Positions 34,161 through 41,307 are shown, numbered from the stretch's first letter. The stretch is DNA of 44,461 nucleotides from Bacteroides sp. An322 (GCF_002161765.1 NZ_NFIN01000025.1:1-44461); one strand, 5' to 3'. Notes: generated by a model from the letters alone, not told the origin. A program made the numbers and translations.

Positions 34161-35094
34161 ATACCTTATTCCGTTCTTGTTTCTGCTGGCGTTGCTTGCG
34201 GCTTGCCATTACCGCCCGATGTACATTCCCGAAAGCGGGGAGGAGGGCGATTCTGCCCGTATCAATACGCGGGCGTATGCGTTGAACAGCAATTTTCAGG
34301 TAGAGGCGGATACGTTATGGCTCCATGTACTTCCGTTTATGGACACCGTGGCATTGGTGCAAGGAGATGAAGTGGTGGTGGCGGAATTCGATGTGCATCC
34401 GCAAGATTCTGTGGACTCAGTGTGGGTGAAGGTGGCACGCGACCAAGAGACCATCGGTTGGATTCAGGAACGCCGCTTGCTGGAAAACATTGTGCCCGTC
34501 GACCCGATTTCGCGCTTTATTCATCTCTTTAGCAATGCCCATACCTTGCCTTTCTTCTTGGTATTAGCGGTGTTTTTCCTTTGGTTTGTCTATCGGGCTG
34601 TACGGCGCAAGCAAATCAAGCTCATTTGGCTGAACGATATCGATAGCGTGTTTCCTCTTCTCTTGTCGCTCTTGATGGCGATAGCCGCCACTACGTATAA
34701 CAGCATCCAGCATTTCGTCCCCGAAACGTGGGAACGGTATTATTATGAGCCTACGCTGAACCCCTTCGATGTGCCTTTCATCTTGGGTTTCTTCATTGTA
34801 TGTGTGTGGTTGATTGTGCTGGTAGGCGTGGCGGTGCTCGATGATTTGTTTCATCAGACAAAGGCGGAAGTGGCTTTCTTTTACTTGGTAGGGCTGGTTT
34901 CGTGCTGCATATTCATTTATGTGTTTTTCACTTACCTCAATATTTACATCGCTTACGTATGCCTTGCCGCCTACGGTGCGGGTTGCATCCGCTGGTTCAG
35001 CAAGTCAGACCGCTATCCGTATGTATGCGGGGCGTGCGGGGCAAAGATGCGTGCCAAAGGTATCTGCCCGCATTGCGGGGCGTTGAATGAGTGA
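34147..35094 (+). CDS. Lipoprotein-signal membrane protein with C-terminal zinc ribbon
   Basis: This 315-residue protein starts with a lipoprotein-type signal (LALLAACHYRP). An SH3-like domain follows (about 40-115, WVKVARDQETIGWIQERRLL), then five or so helices (about 130-285), and finally a cytoplasmic zinc ribbon CGACGAKMRAKGICPHCGA. A periplasmic SH3 fold linked through the membrane to a cytoplasmic zinc finger could serve in signalling or scaffolding, but I recognise no characterised family. The 14-nt overlap with the U32 gene implies co-translation. Confidence 0.8.
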   Translation: MLKSKYLIPFLFLLALLAACHYRPMYIPESGEEGDSARINTRAYALNSNFQVEADTLWLHVLPFMDTVALVQGDEVVVAEFDVHPQDSVDSVWVKVARDQETIGWIQERRLLENIVPVDPISRFIHLFSNAHTLPFFLVLAVFFLWFVYRAVRRKQIKLIWLNDIDSVFPLLLSLLMAIAATTYNSIQHFVPETWERYYYEPTLNPFDVPFILGFFIVCVWLIVLVGVAVLDDLFHQTKAEVAFFYLVGLVSCCIFIYVFFTYLNIYIAYVCLAAYGAGCIRWFSKSDRYPYVCGACGAKMRAKGICPHCGALNE

Positions 35095-35100
35095 GTTTTT

Positions 35101-35232
35101 CACCACAGATTACACAGATTTAAATAATTAAGAATTAAAAGTGAATAATGAATAACGAAGAATTCTTCAATTAGCCGTCATTAACTATGAATTGTTCATT
35201 ATTAATTATTTAAATCTATGTAATCTGTGGTG
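35101..35232. repeat. Nested inverted repeat between convergent genes
   Basis: The outer arms CACCACAGATTACACAGATT and AAATCTATGTAATCTGTGGTG enclose inner arms of the AGAATTAAAAGTGAATAATG / CATTATTAATTATT type. It separates the zinc-ribbon gene from the convergent TonB-dependent receptor, so it may stop both transcripts. Nesting of two families mirrors the element at 22096. Confidence 0.75.
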
Positions 35233-35240
35233 AAAGAACA

Positions 35241-37607
35241 TCAGAAGTTGCACCGCAGGTCGATGCCCACTTGCAAGGGGCGTCCCGCTTGCTCGAACCC
35301 GCGGCCCATGGTTTCGAAATAGAATGCTTGGTAATGCTTGTTGAGGGCGTTGGCAATCCACAAGGCGATTTGCCCGTTGCCTTTGGCGAAGCTGATACGT
35401 CCGTCCAGGGTACCGTAGAACGGCTGGCTGGCGTTGTTTTGCTCCGTCCAGTAGATGCGTCCTGCCGCCCGGTAGTTGGCATCGAGGGTGATATGGTCAA
35501 GTATTGTGTTCCGCCGCAGGGTGAAACGGTATTGCCCTCCCGCACTGAAGGTGTGCTTCGGAACGAAAGGCACGTAACGCCCGTTGTAGGTTTCTTCTTC
35601 GCTTACCACGTAATCGGTAAACGTGGCATACGTGTATCCGTAGTTGGCGTTCAGGCTGAAGGCATCGGTCACTTGGGCACGTACCGACGCTTCCGCTCCG
35701 ATGCTCCGGCTCTTTCCCGCGTTGACTGTGATGCGTCCCAATCCGTTTTCGGCAAAGCGGGAGATTTGCTGGTCGCGCGTGTCCATATAGAAGAAAGCCG
35801 CATCGGCTTGTAGCTTTCCGTTCGTGGAGGTAAGGTGTGCTCCCACTTCGTAATTCCACGAATATTCGGGTTTGTAAAGCGTCGCTTCCGATACGTTTAC
35901 ATCCGAGGCGGGGAAGTCGGGCATCATTCCCGCGAAGTTTCCCAGCACTTCGTCTTGCTTGATAGCATCCATCATAGCCGTGCGCAGGTCGTTCTGCACT
36001 AAGTCGGAGAACATTTGGATGTTGTAGCCTCCCGAGCGGTAGCCTTTGCTCACCGTGGCGTAGACATTGTTTCGCCGGTTCCATGCGTATTGCAAGGTGA
36101 ATTTAGGAAGCAATTGCAGGTAATCGGTCCGTTCTTTGCCGATGAATTGGGTCAAGGCTTCCAAAGGGCGCACGATGTCTTGGGGCAGGAAAGGAGCCGA
36201 AACACCAAAGTCGAATCCCATGGCGCATTGCGAATCGTAATCCAGCCAAAGCTTTTCGTAATCCAGCCGGAGCCCTACGGTGAGCGAAAGCCCTTCGGTG
36301 AAGAGGTCGTTCAAGGTAGACTGGTGATAGATGGCGCCGTTCAATGCAGGAGTTTGGAAAGAACCCGTAACGGTGAGCGGACGGGTAGTGACCTGTGCCG
36401 AGAGCTTGGGCGCACTCGACGGAAGATGGGAGAGGCCTGCATTGATGTTGTCTTCTATCAGGCTCCGGATGCCTTCGTCTTCGAAAGTCACGGGGGCATT
36501 CGTGTCCAGCCATTGGTAAAATCCGCTCACGCCCGTGGTCCATTGCCAGCGCGTGCCCGGCTTCGATTTCAATACGATTTCTTGCGAAAGGGTTTTCGAG
36601 TTCTGCTTTTGCATCATCGTATAGATATCGGCTTCGGTAAAGTCCTGGTCTAAGTTCATCTGGTCATACAGGTATTGGAATCCCGTCACGCTGTTCAGGG
36701 TGAAGTTTTCTCCGTGATGCTCGATGTTCAATCCCCCGTTCACTAAGTTGCGCTTGTATCCGCAAGGGTGGTTGTATGCGATTTCACCGATGTGTTCCCC
36801 GCGGTTTTCTTCCTTTCCGTCTGTCCGTCCTGTGTAGGCGTAAGGATAGCCGCCTTGGTTGGTATATTCATAATTGAGGGTGAAGTCCAATTTCAGGTCT
36901 TCGTTAGGAAACCAGATGGCACGCACACGCCCTCCCGCTTCATCATCGGTATCAATGCGCTTCCCGTTGTAGGCGTTCTTGAAGAAGCCTCCCTTGTGCT
37001 CGTAAAACATCCCTACCGAGAACGCGAATTGGTCTGAAATGCGGTGATAGTGTTTCAGCATCGCCTTATAGTTATTATAGGAGGCGGCACTGAGTTGCAC
37101 ATCGGTTCCTTGGTAAGTAAAGGGCGATTTAGTGAACACGCGGATAAGCCCGCCCATCGTATTGCGTCCGTAGAGTGTGCCCTGCGGACCTCGCATCACG
37201 TCGATGCGCTCAATGTCGGAGTAGTTGAAGTCGAAAGCGGATTTGTCGATGAACGGGATGTTATCGACATACAATCCTACGGCAGGCGTATTGATGCGCG
37301 AACCGATGCCCCGCACGTAGACCGAGGTGGTGAGCTTCGACCCATAATCGGGGATAAATAGATTGGGCACCCGTCCCGAAAGCGATTTCACCGACCCGAT
37401 TTGCCCGCTCCGTATGTCGGCTTGCGAGAACGAGTTGGACGAAAGCGCTTGTTGGCGTAAGCGGGTGTTTTCTTTCGGTGTGGCGATAATCACCACTTCT
37501 TCGATGTCGATAACTTTTACCGTGTCGCGCGGGGCGATAGGTCCGGATGCAAATCCCGATGCCGCCGTGGCAAGCGCAAGGGTCGTAAAGATAAGTCTTG
37601 TCTTCAT
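35241..37607 (-). CDS. TonB-dependent outer-membrane receptor
   Basis: This 788-residue protein has a signal peptide (MKTRLIFTTLALATAASGFA), a TonB box-like stretch (VKVIDIEEVVIIAT), a plug domain (about 55-170 with YVRGIGSRINTPAVGLYVDN and VMRGPQGTLYGRNTMGGLIR) and a 22-strand barrel ending in an aromatic strand (LQVGIDLRCNF). The start at ATG 37607 is preferred over the upstream in-frame start at 37643 in the repeat arm. It lacks the N-terminal carboxypeptidase-like domain and SusD partner of SusC systems, so it resembles classical siderophore/vitamin-type receptors. The ligand is unknown. Confidence 0.92.
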   Translation of the reverse strand: MKTRLIFTTLALATAASGFASGPIAPRDTVKVIDIEEVVIIATPKENTRLRQQALSSNSFSQADIRSGQIGSVKSLSGRVPNLFIPDYGSKLTTSVYVRGIGSRINTPAVGLYVDNIPFIDKSAFDFNYSDIERIDVMRGPQGTLYGRNTMGGLIRVFTKSPFTYQGTDVQLSAASYNNYKAMLKHYHRISDQFAFSVGMFYEHKGGFFKNAYNGKRIDTDDEAGGRVRAIWFPNEDLKLDFTLNYEYTNQGGYPYAYTGRTDGKEENRGEHIGEIAYNHPCGYKRNLVNGGLNIEHHGENFTLNSVTGFQYLYDQMNLDQDFTEADIYTMMQKQNSKTLSQEIVLKSKPGTRWQWTTGVSGFYQWLDTNAPVTFEDEGIRSLIEDNINAGLSHLPSSAPKLSAQVTTRPLTVTGSFQTPALNGAIYHQSTLNDLFTEGLSLTVGLRLDYEKLWLDYDSQCAMGFDFGVSAPFLPQDIVRPLEALTQFIGKERTDYLQLLPKFTLQYAWNRRNNVYATVSKGYRSGGYNIQMFSDLVQNDLRTAMMDAIKQDEVLGNFAGMMPDFPASDVNVSEATLYKPEYSWNYEVGAHLTSTNGKLQADAAFFYMDTRDQQISRFAENGLGRITVNAGKSRSIGAEASVRAQVTDAFSLNANYGYTYATFTDYVVSEEETYNGRYVPFVPKHTFSAGGQYRFTLRRNTILDHITLDANYRAAGRIYWTEQNNASQPFYGTLDGRISFAKGNGQIALWIANALNKHYQAFYFETMGRGFEQAGRPLQVGIDLRCNF

Positions 37608-37638
37608 ATATTCTTTCTGTGTTATGCTTTTGAGGTTT

Positions 37639-37719
37639 ACCACAGATTACACAGATTAAGAAAATTGATTATCATCGCAGGATTTAATCTTAATTGTTTT
37701 AATCTGTGTAATCTGTGGT
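37639..37719. repeat. Inverted repeat, ACCACAGATTACAC family, in receptor leader
   Basis: ACCACAGATTACACAGATTA pairs with TAATCTGTGTAATCTGTGGT, with AAGAAAATTGATTA against TAATCTTAATTG inside. It lies between the receptor's -7 box and start codon, so it would be in the mRNA leader. Confidence 0.75.
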
Positions 37720-37734
37720 GAGAAAAACCGCCTG

Positions 37735-37742
37735 CAAAGTAA
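37735..37742 (-). promoter_or_regulatory. Near-consensus -7 box of the receptor gene
   Basis: The minus strand reads TTACTTTG, seven of eight to TAnnTTTG, about 130 nt before the receptor start. Confidence 0.4.
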
Positions 37743-37890
37743 CGCCAAATCTTCGACACTTGCAATCCCCATAAATGAGGATATTTCCGGTTGTTCTACA
37801 TTGGTGTTACAATAGGGTCTTAATTTCGGCAGTTTTATTGAAATAAGTCTTTTTTTTGTAACTTATAATCGTCTTTTCAAATATATTTTT

Positions 37891-37898
37891 TACTTTTG
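37891..37898 (+). promoter_or_regulatory. -7 box upstream of upxY
   Basis: TACTTTTG matches TAnnTTTG. Its distance to the ATG gives a leader of about 225 nt, in keeping with the long leaders of upxY genes. Confidence 0.5.
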
Positions 37899-38066
37899 CA
37901 TTTGTTGTAGCTGTTTTTGTTTAAGCAAAAATGAGCTTCAGAAGATTATTTGTCATGTTGAAAAGGTGATAAATTGTATTCAAGATGACAATGCATAGGC
38001 ATGTTGTAAATGTGGAAAAAAGATCCGAACTTTTTAGGAGTGTTGTTGTAACTGCTTGTTTCTTAA

Positions 38067-38108
38067 ATGGATAGAGAAGCCGGTAGGATTGGTAGAATTG
38101 TCTTTTAA
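38067..38108 (+). other. Possible 13-codon upstream frame in the upxY leader
   Basis: ATG GAT begins MDREAGRIGRIVF and stops at 38108, 15 nt before upxY. The start context TTAAATGGATA is repeated exactly around the upxY start codon. It may be a translated leader peptide or chance. Confidence 0.3.
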
Positions 38109-38123
38109 TAAATCATCCGTTAA

Positions 38124-38657
38124 ATGGATAATCAAACGAAGCAATGGTTTGTCATGCGCGACTTGACTCGCCCGAATGCCAAGCATCCGGCATACTTGAT
38201 GTTGCGGGAAAAAGGAATCCGGTATTTCACTCCGATGATTTGGAAAATACAGGTATGCAAGGGCAAGCGGCAGCGGAGAGAAGTGCCTTACATGCAAGAC
38301 TTGCTTTTCGTTTACGATACCCGTTCGGTGATTGACCCTCTCGTCGAAGAAGTTCCTACTTTCCAATACCGTTTCTTGCGCCATACTTATCGGGTGCCTA
38401 TGACGGTACGCGAAAAGGATATGGAGCAGTTCATACGGGCAGTAGAGTCGTCAGCTTCTCCTCAATATTATCTTCCGGAGGAAGTTACCCCCGATATGCG
38501 CAACCGTAAGATTCGCATGATCGGAGGACAACTTGACGGATACGAAGGCAGCTTGATAACGGTTCGTGGCTCAAAGGTCAAGCGGTTGTTGGTCGAATTG
38601 CCTTCGCTTCTGGCTGCAACCGTAGAGGTAGAACCGGAGTTTATCCAGTTGCTCTGA
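38124..38657 (+). CDS. UpxY family transcription antiterminator (NusG-like)
   Basis: This 177-residue protein has the NusG N-terminal fold (QWFVMRDLTRPNAKHPAYLM to FLRHTYRVPMTV, about 7-95) and a C-terminal KOW-like part (KIRMIGGQLDGYEGSLITVR). UpxY proteins are encoded at the head of Bacteroides capsule operons, where they let RNA polymerase read past the leader. Here no capsule gene follows: the next gene is a convergent amidase 9 nt away. It is thus an orphan or the relic of a lost locus, or it acts elsewhere. Confidence 0.88.
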   Translation: MDNQTKQWFVMRDLTRPNAKHPAYLMLREKGIRYFTPMIWKIQVCKGKRQRREVPYMQDLLFVYDTRSVIDPLVEEVPTFQYRFLRHTYRVPMTVREKDMEQFIRAVESSASPQYYLPEEVTPDMRNRKIRMIGGQLDGYEGSLITVRGSKVKRLLVELPSLLAATVEVEPEFIQLL

Positions 38658-38666
38658 CTTCCTCCC

Positions 38667-39083
38667 TTACGGTTCCAAATCCAGGTATTCCGCAATTACG
38701 TTGAAACAGGGGCATGTCTTTTGTGGATTCAGGTCCCGGTGTCCCACGATAAGGGCTTGCGGATATTCCCGGTGCAGTTTTTCCAATAAACGCCGTAGGG
38801 CTGTACGTTGTGCGGAAGTGCGTGTGTCTTTAGGCATGCCTTCTTTCGACAGTCCTCCGATGTAACAGATACCGATGCTATGCCGGTTATGTGTCTTACA
38901 ATGGGCGCCGGCTTGTTTCAGAGAGCGTCCTTCTTCAATGGCTCCGCTGGTAGGTATCACGTAATGGTAGCCGCACCCGTTCCAGCCAATCGAACGGTGA
39001 TAGTTGTCAATGTCTTTGCAGCGCAAAGGGCTGCCTTCCTGATTGCCGGAGCAATGAATGATGATTAAAGAAATGTCTCGCAT
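38667..39083 (-). CDS. N-acetylmuramoyl-L-alanine amidase (amidase_2, T7-lysozyme type)
   Basis: This 138-residue zinc amidase has no obvious signal peptide. Zinc-site features are His11 in LIIIHCSG, the GAHCKTHNRHS block and a Cys-rich C-terminus (QKTCPCFN) that takes the place of the last ligand. The size and sequence fit phage-type amidases that Bacteroides keeps beside HU-like and smalltalk genes. It is the third gene of a minus-strand set with HU and smalltalk. Confidence 0.9.
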   Translation of the reverse strand: MRDISLIIIHCSGNQEGSPLRCKDIDNYHRSIGWNGCGYHYVIPTSGAIEEGRSLKQAGAHCKTHNRHSIGICYIGGLSKEGMPKDTRTSAQRTALRRLLEKLHREYPQALIVGHRDLNPQKTCPCFNVIAEYLDLEP

Positions 39084-39120
39084 AGGTGTTTAAGTTTTAA
39101 GTGGTAGAGACGCGGTGTAT

Positions 39121-39158
39121 TATCAACTATCAACTCTCAATTATCAACTTTTAATTTA
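39121..39158. repeat. Single repeat arm, TATCAACTATCAACTCTCAA
   Basis: The arm lies between the amidase and HU genes. Its inverted counterpart (GTTGATAGTTGAGAGTTGAT) is at 39831-39860, beyond the smalltalk gene, so the two arms flank the HU-smalltalk pair. Confidence 0.6.
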
Positions 39159-39163
39159 AAGAA

Positions 39164-39625
39164 TTACGCTTTTGCGGCTTCCAGGTCTACCGTGCTTAGT
39201 CCTTCCTTCTCTGCTTTCAACGTAGCTTTTTGAGCAGAACGGCTGCTGACGGGGTTGAACTCGGCGCGTGACAGCAGATTTTGGAAATCATCGCCAGGCG
39301 TGAAAATGATATTGACCGAAGTGATATTGGCAGCAGTAAACGCCTTGAGGTTTTCGGCACCTTCCGAACTGAGGGAAATCCAGAAGTTTCCCAAGTCGCC
39401 CAGTTGCACTTTCTTGCCTTCCAAGAGCATTTCTACCAGGCATTCGCACATATCCGAGATAACGCCTTTCACCGTACCGCGGGTATATACGCCGTTGTGG
39501 TCGGCAATGTGTTTCACGAACTTGTTGAACGACATAAGTTCAGCCATTTGCGGTTTTGCATACGCTTTTTCGGGTGCCATTTCGTCTTGAGGGTTGCCTA
39601 AGAGGCATACAGAATAATTAATCAT
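39164..39625 (-). CDS. HU-like DNA-binding protein
   Basis: This 153-residue protein has an HU/IHF-type fold: N-terminal helices (FNKFVKHIADHNGVYTRGTV), then VQLGDLGNFWISLSSEGA and a beta-arm region. It has a C-terminal extension (VSSRSAQKATLKAEKEGLS). It belongs to the divergent Bacteroidetes HU-like group found near capsule loci. It is translated 78 nt after smalltalk and before the amidase. Confidence 0.88.
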   Translation of the reverse strand: MINYSVCLLGNPQDEMAPEKAYAKPQMAELMSFNKFVKHIADHNGVYTRGTVKGVISDMCECLVEMLLEGKKVQLGDLGNFWISLSSEGAENLKAFTAANITSVNIIFTPGDDFQNLLSRAEFNPVSSRSAQKATLKAEKEGLSTVDLEAAKA

Positions 39626-39703
39626 AAGCTTAAAGTTTTTTAGGTTTATAAAAAAGGTTTGTTTTTAGATAGATTTTCATTTAAAAGGTTATTTGTCATT
39701 CGG

Positions 39704-39799
39704 TTACATGCAACTGGTAATACCTAATGTTGTACCGATTGCTGTGAGGATTGTGATTAATGTTTGGATAATAATACCCCAAATGTTTTTCTTTTCCAT
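39704..39799 (-). CDS. Smalltalk protein (31 residues)
   Basis: The frame encodes MEKKNIWGIIIQTLITILTA followed by IGTTLGITSCM. Its charged start, single hydrophobic helix and C-terminal TSCM are characteristic of the Bacteroides 'smalltalk' family, whose function is unknown. It is the first gene of the smalltalk-HU-amidase set, with the -7 box at 39934-39941. Confidence 0.9.
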   Translation of the reverse strand: MEKKNIWGIIIQTLITILTAIGTTLGITSCM

Positions 39800-39830
39800 A
39801 CGTTTATTAGTTTATAGTTAATAATTTGTA

Positions 39831-39900
39831 GTTGATAGTTGAGAGTTGATAATTGATAGTTTGATATCCTTCGTCTCAATTTTCAATTTTCAATTTCAAT
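39831..39900. repeat. Repeat arm GTTGATAGTTGAGAG plus TTTTCAATTTTCAATT
   Basis: A GTTGATAGTTGAGAGTTGAT arm is followed by TCAATTTTCAATTTTCAATT. Arms of two families (those at 39121 and 16133) lie together ahead of the smalltalk gene, without a complete local partner. Confidence 0.5.
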
Positions 39901-39933
39901 AAGTCATAGACCGTTTGTCGTTGATTGACAATG

Positions 39934-39941
39934 CAAAGATA
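39934..39941 (-). promoter_or_regulatory. -7 box of the smalltalk-HU-amidase set
   Basis: The minus strand reads TATCTTTG, matching TAnnTTTG. The leader to the smalltalk start is about 130 nt and includes the repeat arm at 39831-39900. Confidence 0.5.
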
Positions 39942-40044
39942 GAGCGGGGATGAGGCGAAAGAAAGCGCGTTCGGAACCGTTTAAAATCCGTTCGGGATTT
40001 GTTCGGTAATCCTGCGTTTAAGAGGTATTCATAATCCTATTTCT

Positions 40045-40443
40045 ATGGAACAATTCAATAATTTCGGTACTATTCATCAGCTTAGTACAGGCGATCATGC
40101 TACATTGATATATAATAATAAGGAGGAGAAAGACGGTACTGTCTCCGAAGAAAAGCTCAGTTGTTCTCCCGAAGAGCAGGCATTGGCGGTTTATTTGCAG
40201 GAAGCCTCTCGGCGCGAGGCGGTTATAGCCCAACTGGCTTTGGTCACCACAGCCCGTGAAATTGCTTTCAAGGTAGTGGCTTCCCTGTCCGACCTTCCCA
40301 ATATCGACCGCTATGTCGTGGTAAAGAAAGATTTCATCAACTCTTTGTTGTCTTTTACGCCGAATCTTACCCACGGCAATTCCGTCAACAATGTACGCGA
40401 GCAAATCAACAAAATGGTAGACCAAAATAAATGGAAACGATAG
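40045..40443 (+). CDS. Small soluble protein with N-terminal GTIHQLSTG motif
   Basis: This 132-residue protein has no signal peptide or membrane helix. Residues 8-16 are GTIHQLSTG within EQFNNFGTIHQLSTGDHATL. The same nonapeptide occurs at the C-terminus of the next protein. The rest is a helical domain (about 40-130), with SPEEQALAVYLQEASRREAV, VVASLSDLPNIDRYVVVKKD and a C-terminal INKMVDQNKWKR. I recognise no family. It overlaps the next gene by 13 nt, so the two are probably made together. A short beta-prone motif shared by neighbours resembles homotypic signalling motifs, but this is inference. Confidence 0.8.
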   Translation: MEQFNNFGTIHQLSTGDHATLIYNNKEEKDGTVSEEKLSCSPEEQALAVYLQEASRREAVIAQLALVTTAREIAFKVVASLSDLPNIDRYVVVKKDFINSLLSFTPNLTHGNSVNNVREQINKMVDQNKWKR

Positions 40444-40793
40444 TGCACCGCAAATTACAAATTTGCCTTTCAGACCTGTTTCGGGTCACTCTCGGGTGGC
40501 TGTTCGTTACGGTCTGCATCTATGTTTTCGAAATAGAGGATGAAATGCTGTGTGGATATACTTTCGGGACATTGGTATGGCATGCAATCGCTTACACGGT
40601 ATTGTTGGCGGTTGTCGTTTGGTTTTTAGACCTGATACTTCCGGAAAGAAAGAAGGTGCGCGGCAAGAAGAAACGTCATGCCGTCTTTCATATTTCAAGC
40701 ACCACCAACCATATTGACATAGAAAACAGAGGGACAATCCACCAGTTAAGCACAGGCAAGGATTCTTCCCAAACCATCAACGAAGACAAGTAA
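40431..40793 (+). CDS. Two-helix membrane protein with C-terminal GTIHQLSTG motif
   Basis: This 120-residue protein has two membrane helices (about 17-35 and 44-69). The strongly basic PERKKVRGKKKRH after the second helix places the C-terminus in the cytoplasm. The tail (about 84-120) reads HISSTTNHIDIENRG and on through GTIHQLSTG (101-109) to the end SSQTINEDK. The nonapeptide is identical to that of the upstream protein, but six of nine codons differ. The tail is short and beta-prone like a docking or amyloid-type motif. The family is unknown. Confidence 0.8.
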   Translation: METIVHRKLQICLSDLFRVTLGWLFVTVCIYVFEIEDEMLCGYTFGTLVWHAIAYTVLLAVVVWFLDLILPERKKVRGKKKRHAVFHISSTTNHIDIENRGTIHQLSTGKDSSQTINEDK

Positions 40794-40891
40794 CGCCCAG
40801 CCGGAAAACTGGGTTTTTGCAGAATGAAGCCACTCATCGAGCGAATGCTGGCCGCACGTTTTTGGAGAATGTATAAGCATGGCATATCCCG

Positions 40892-41164
40892 ATGGCTGAT
40901 TCGTTTGTTTGTTCCGATGTCTTGTTGAGCATAGGTTATGTGGTAGGGGTGCTGCTCTGTATCGGGCTTCATCTGAAGATTCTGGAGTGGCGCACGAAAA
41001 AGAAAGACGGTAAAAAAACGTTGGTCGATGAGTTATGCGAGAAAGCTGAGGCAAAAGGGGTTAAGTTGACCGAAGAAGAGGCAAAAAGCCTGTTGCATAA
41101 GCTGTTTTTCGATTATATAGACAGGCTAGAGCCTCAAAAAGAGAAGACGGAAGACGAAGAATAA
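40892..41164 (+). CDS. Small single-helix membrane protein with charged tail
   Basis: This 90-residue protein has one N-terminal membrane helix (about 8-28, VLLSIGYVVGVLLCIGLHL) followed by a Lys-rich stretch (EWRTKKKDGKK), a helical segment (DELCEKAEAKGVKLTEEEAK) and an acidic end (EKTEDEE). It lacks the GTIHQLSTG motif. It is co-directional, 98 nt after the preceding gene, and is included in the cluster by position only. The family is unknown. Confidence 0.7.
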   Translation: MADSFVCSDVLLSIGYVVGVLLCIGLHLKILEWRTKKKDGKKTLVDELCEKAEAKGVKLTEEEAKSLLHKLFFDYIDRLEPQKEKTEDEE

Positions 41165-41189
41165 AGCCTGCCAGAATGTCTGCCGTTAG

Positions 41190-41282
41190 CTGACAAAAAT
41201 GCATACGGCTTCATCCGCCTCCGAAGCCTGCTTCGTTTCCCCAATCATCCGGCTTCGTAGCCCGATGCAGCTAGCTGCGTTT
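41190..41282 (+). repeat. Copy 3 of the CTGACA / GCTTCATC repeat family
   Basis: It reads CTGACAAAAATGCATACGGC followed by TTCATCCGCCTCCGAAGC, then GCCTGCTTCG, and ends in GATGCAGCTAGCTGCGTTTG. It marks the change from the three-gene cluster to the AT-rich segment. Confidence 0.65.
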
Positions 41283-41307
41283 GCAGCGCCGAAATATTCC
41301 CGATTGC

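Larger units (their letters stand above)
37608..38123. other. 516-bp divergent intergenic region (receptor / upxY)
   Basis: It holds an inverted repeat (37639-37719), a -7 box for the receptor (37735-37742), a -7 box facing upxY (37891-37898) and a leader of about 225 nt before upxY. The leader contains a 13-codon upstream frame (38067-38108) and a direct repeat TTAAATGGATA (near 38063 and 38120). I see none of the ARACGTWCGT-type repeats of invertible capsule promoters. Confidence 0.6.

Noticed and set aside
35241..37607. SusC-type polysaccharide utilisation receptor
   Set aside because: No SusD gene, no carboxypeptidase-like N-terminal domain and no glycan enzymes are nearby; it fits a classical TonB-dependent receptor.
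37722..38123. Invertible promoter for upxY
   Set aside because: I found no pair of inverted ARACGTWCGT-like sites around the -7 box at 37891, and no recombinase gene nearby.
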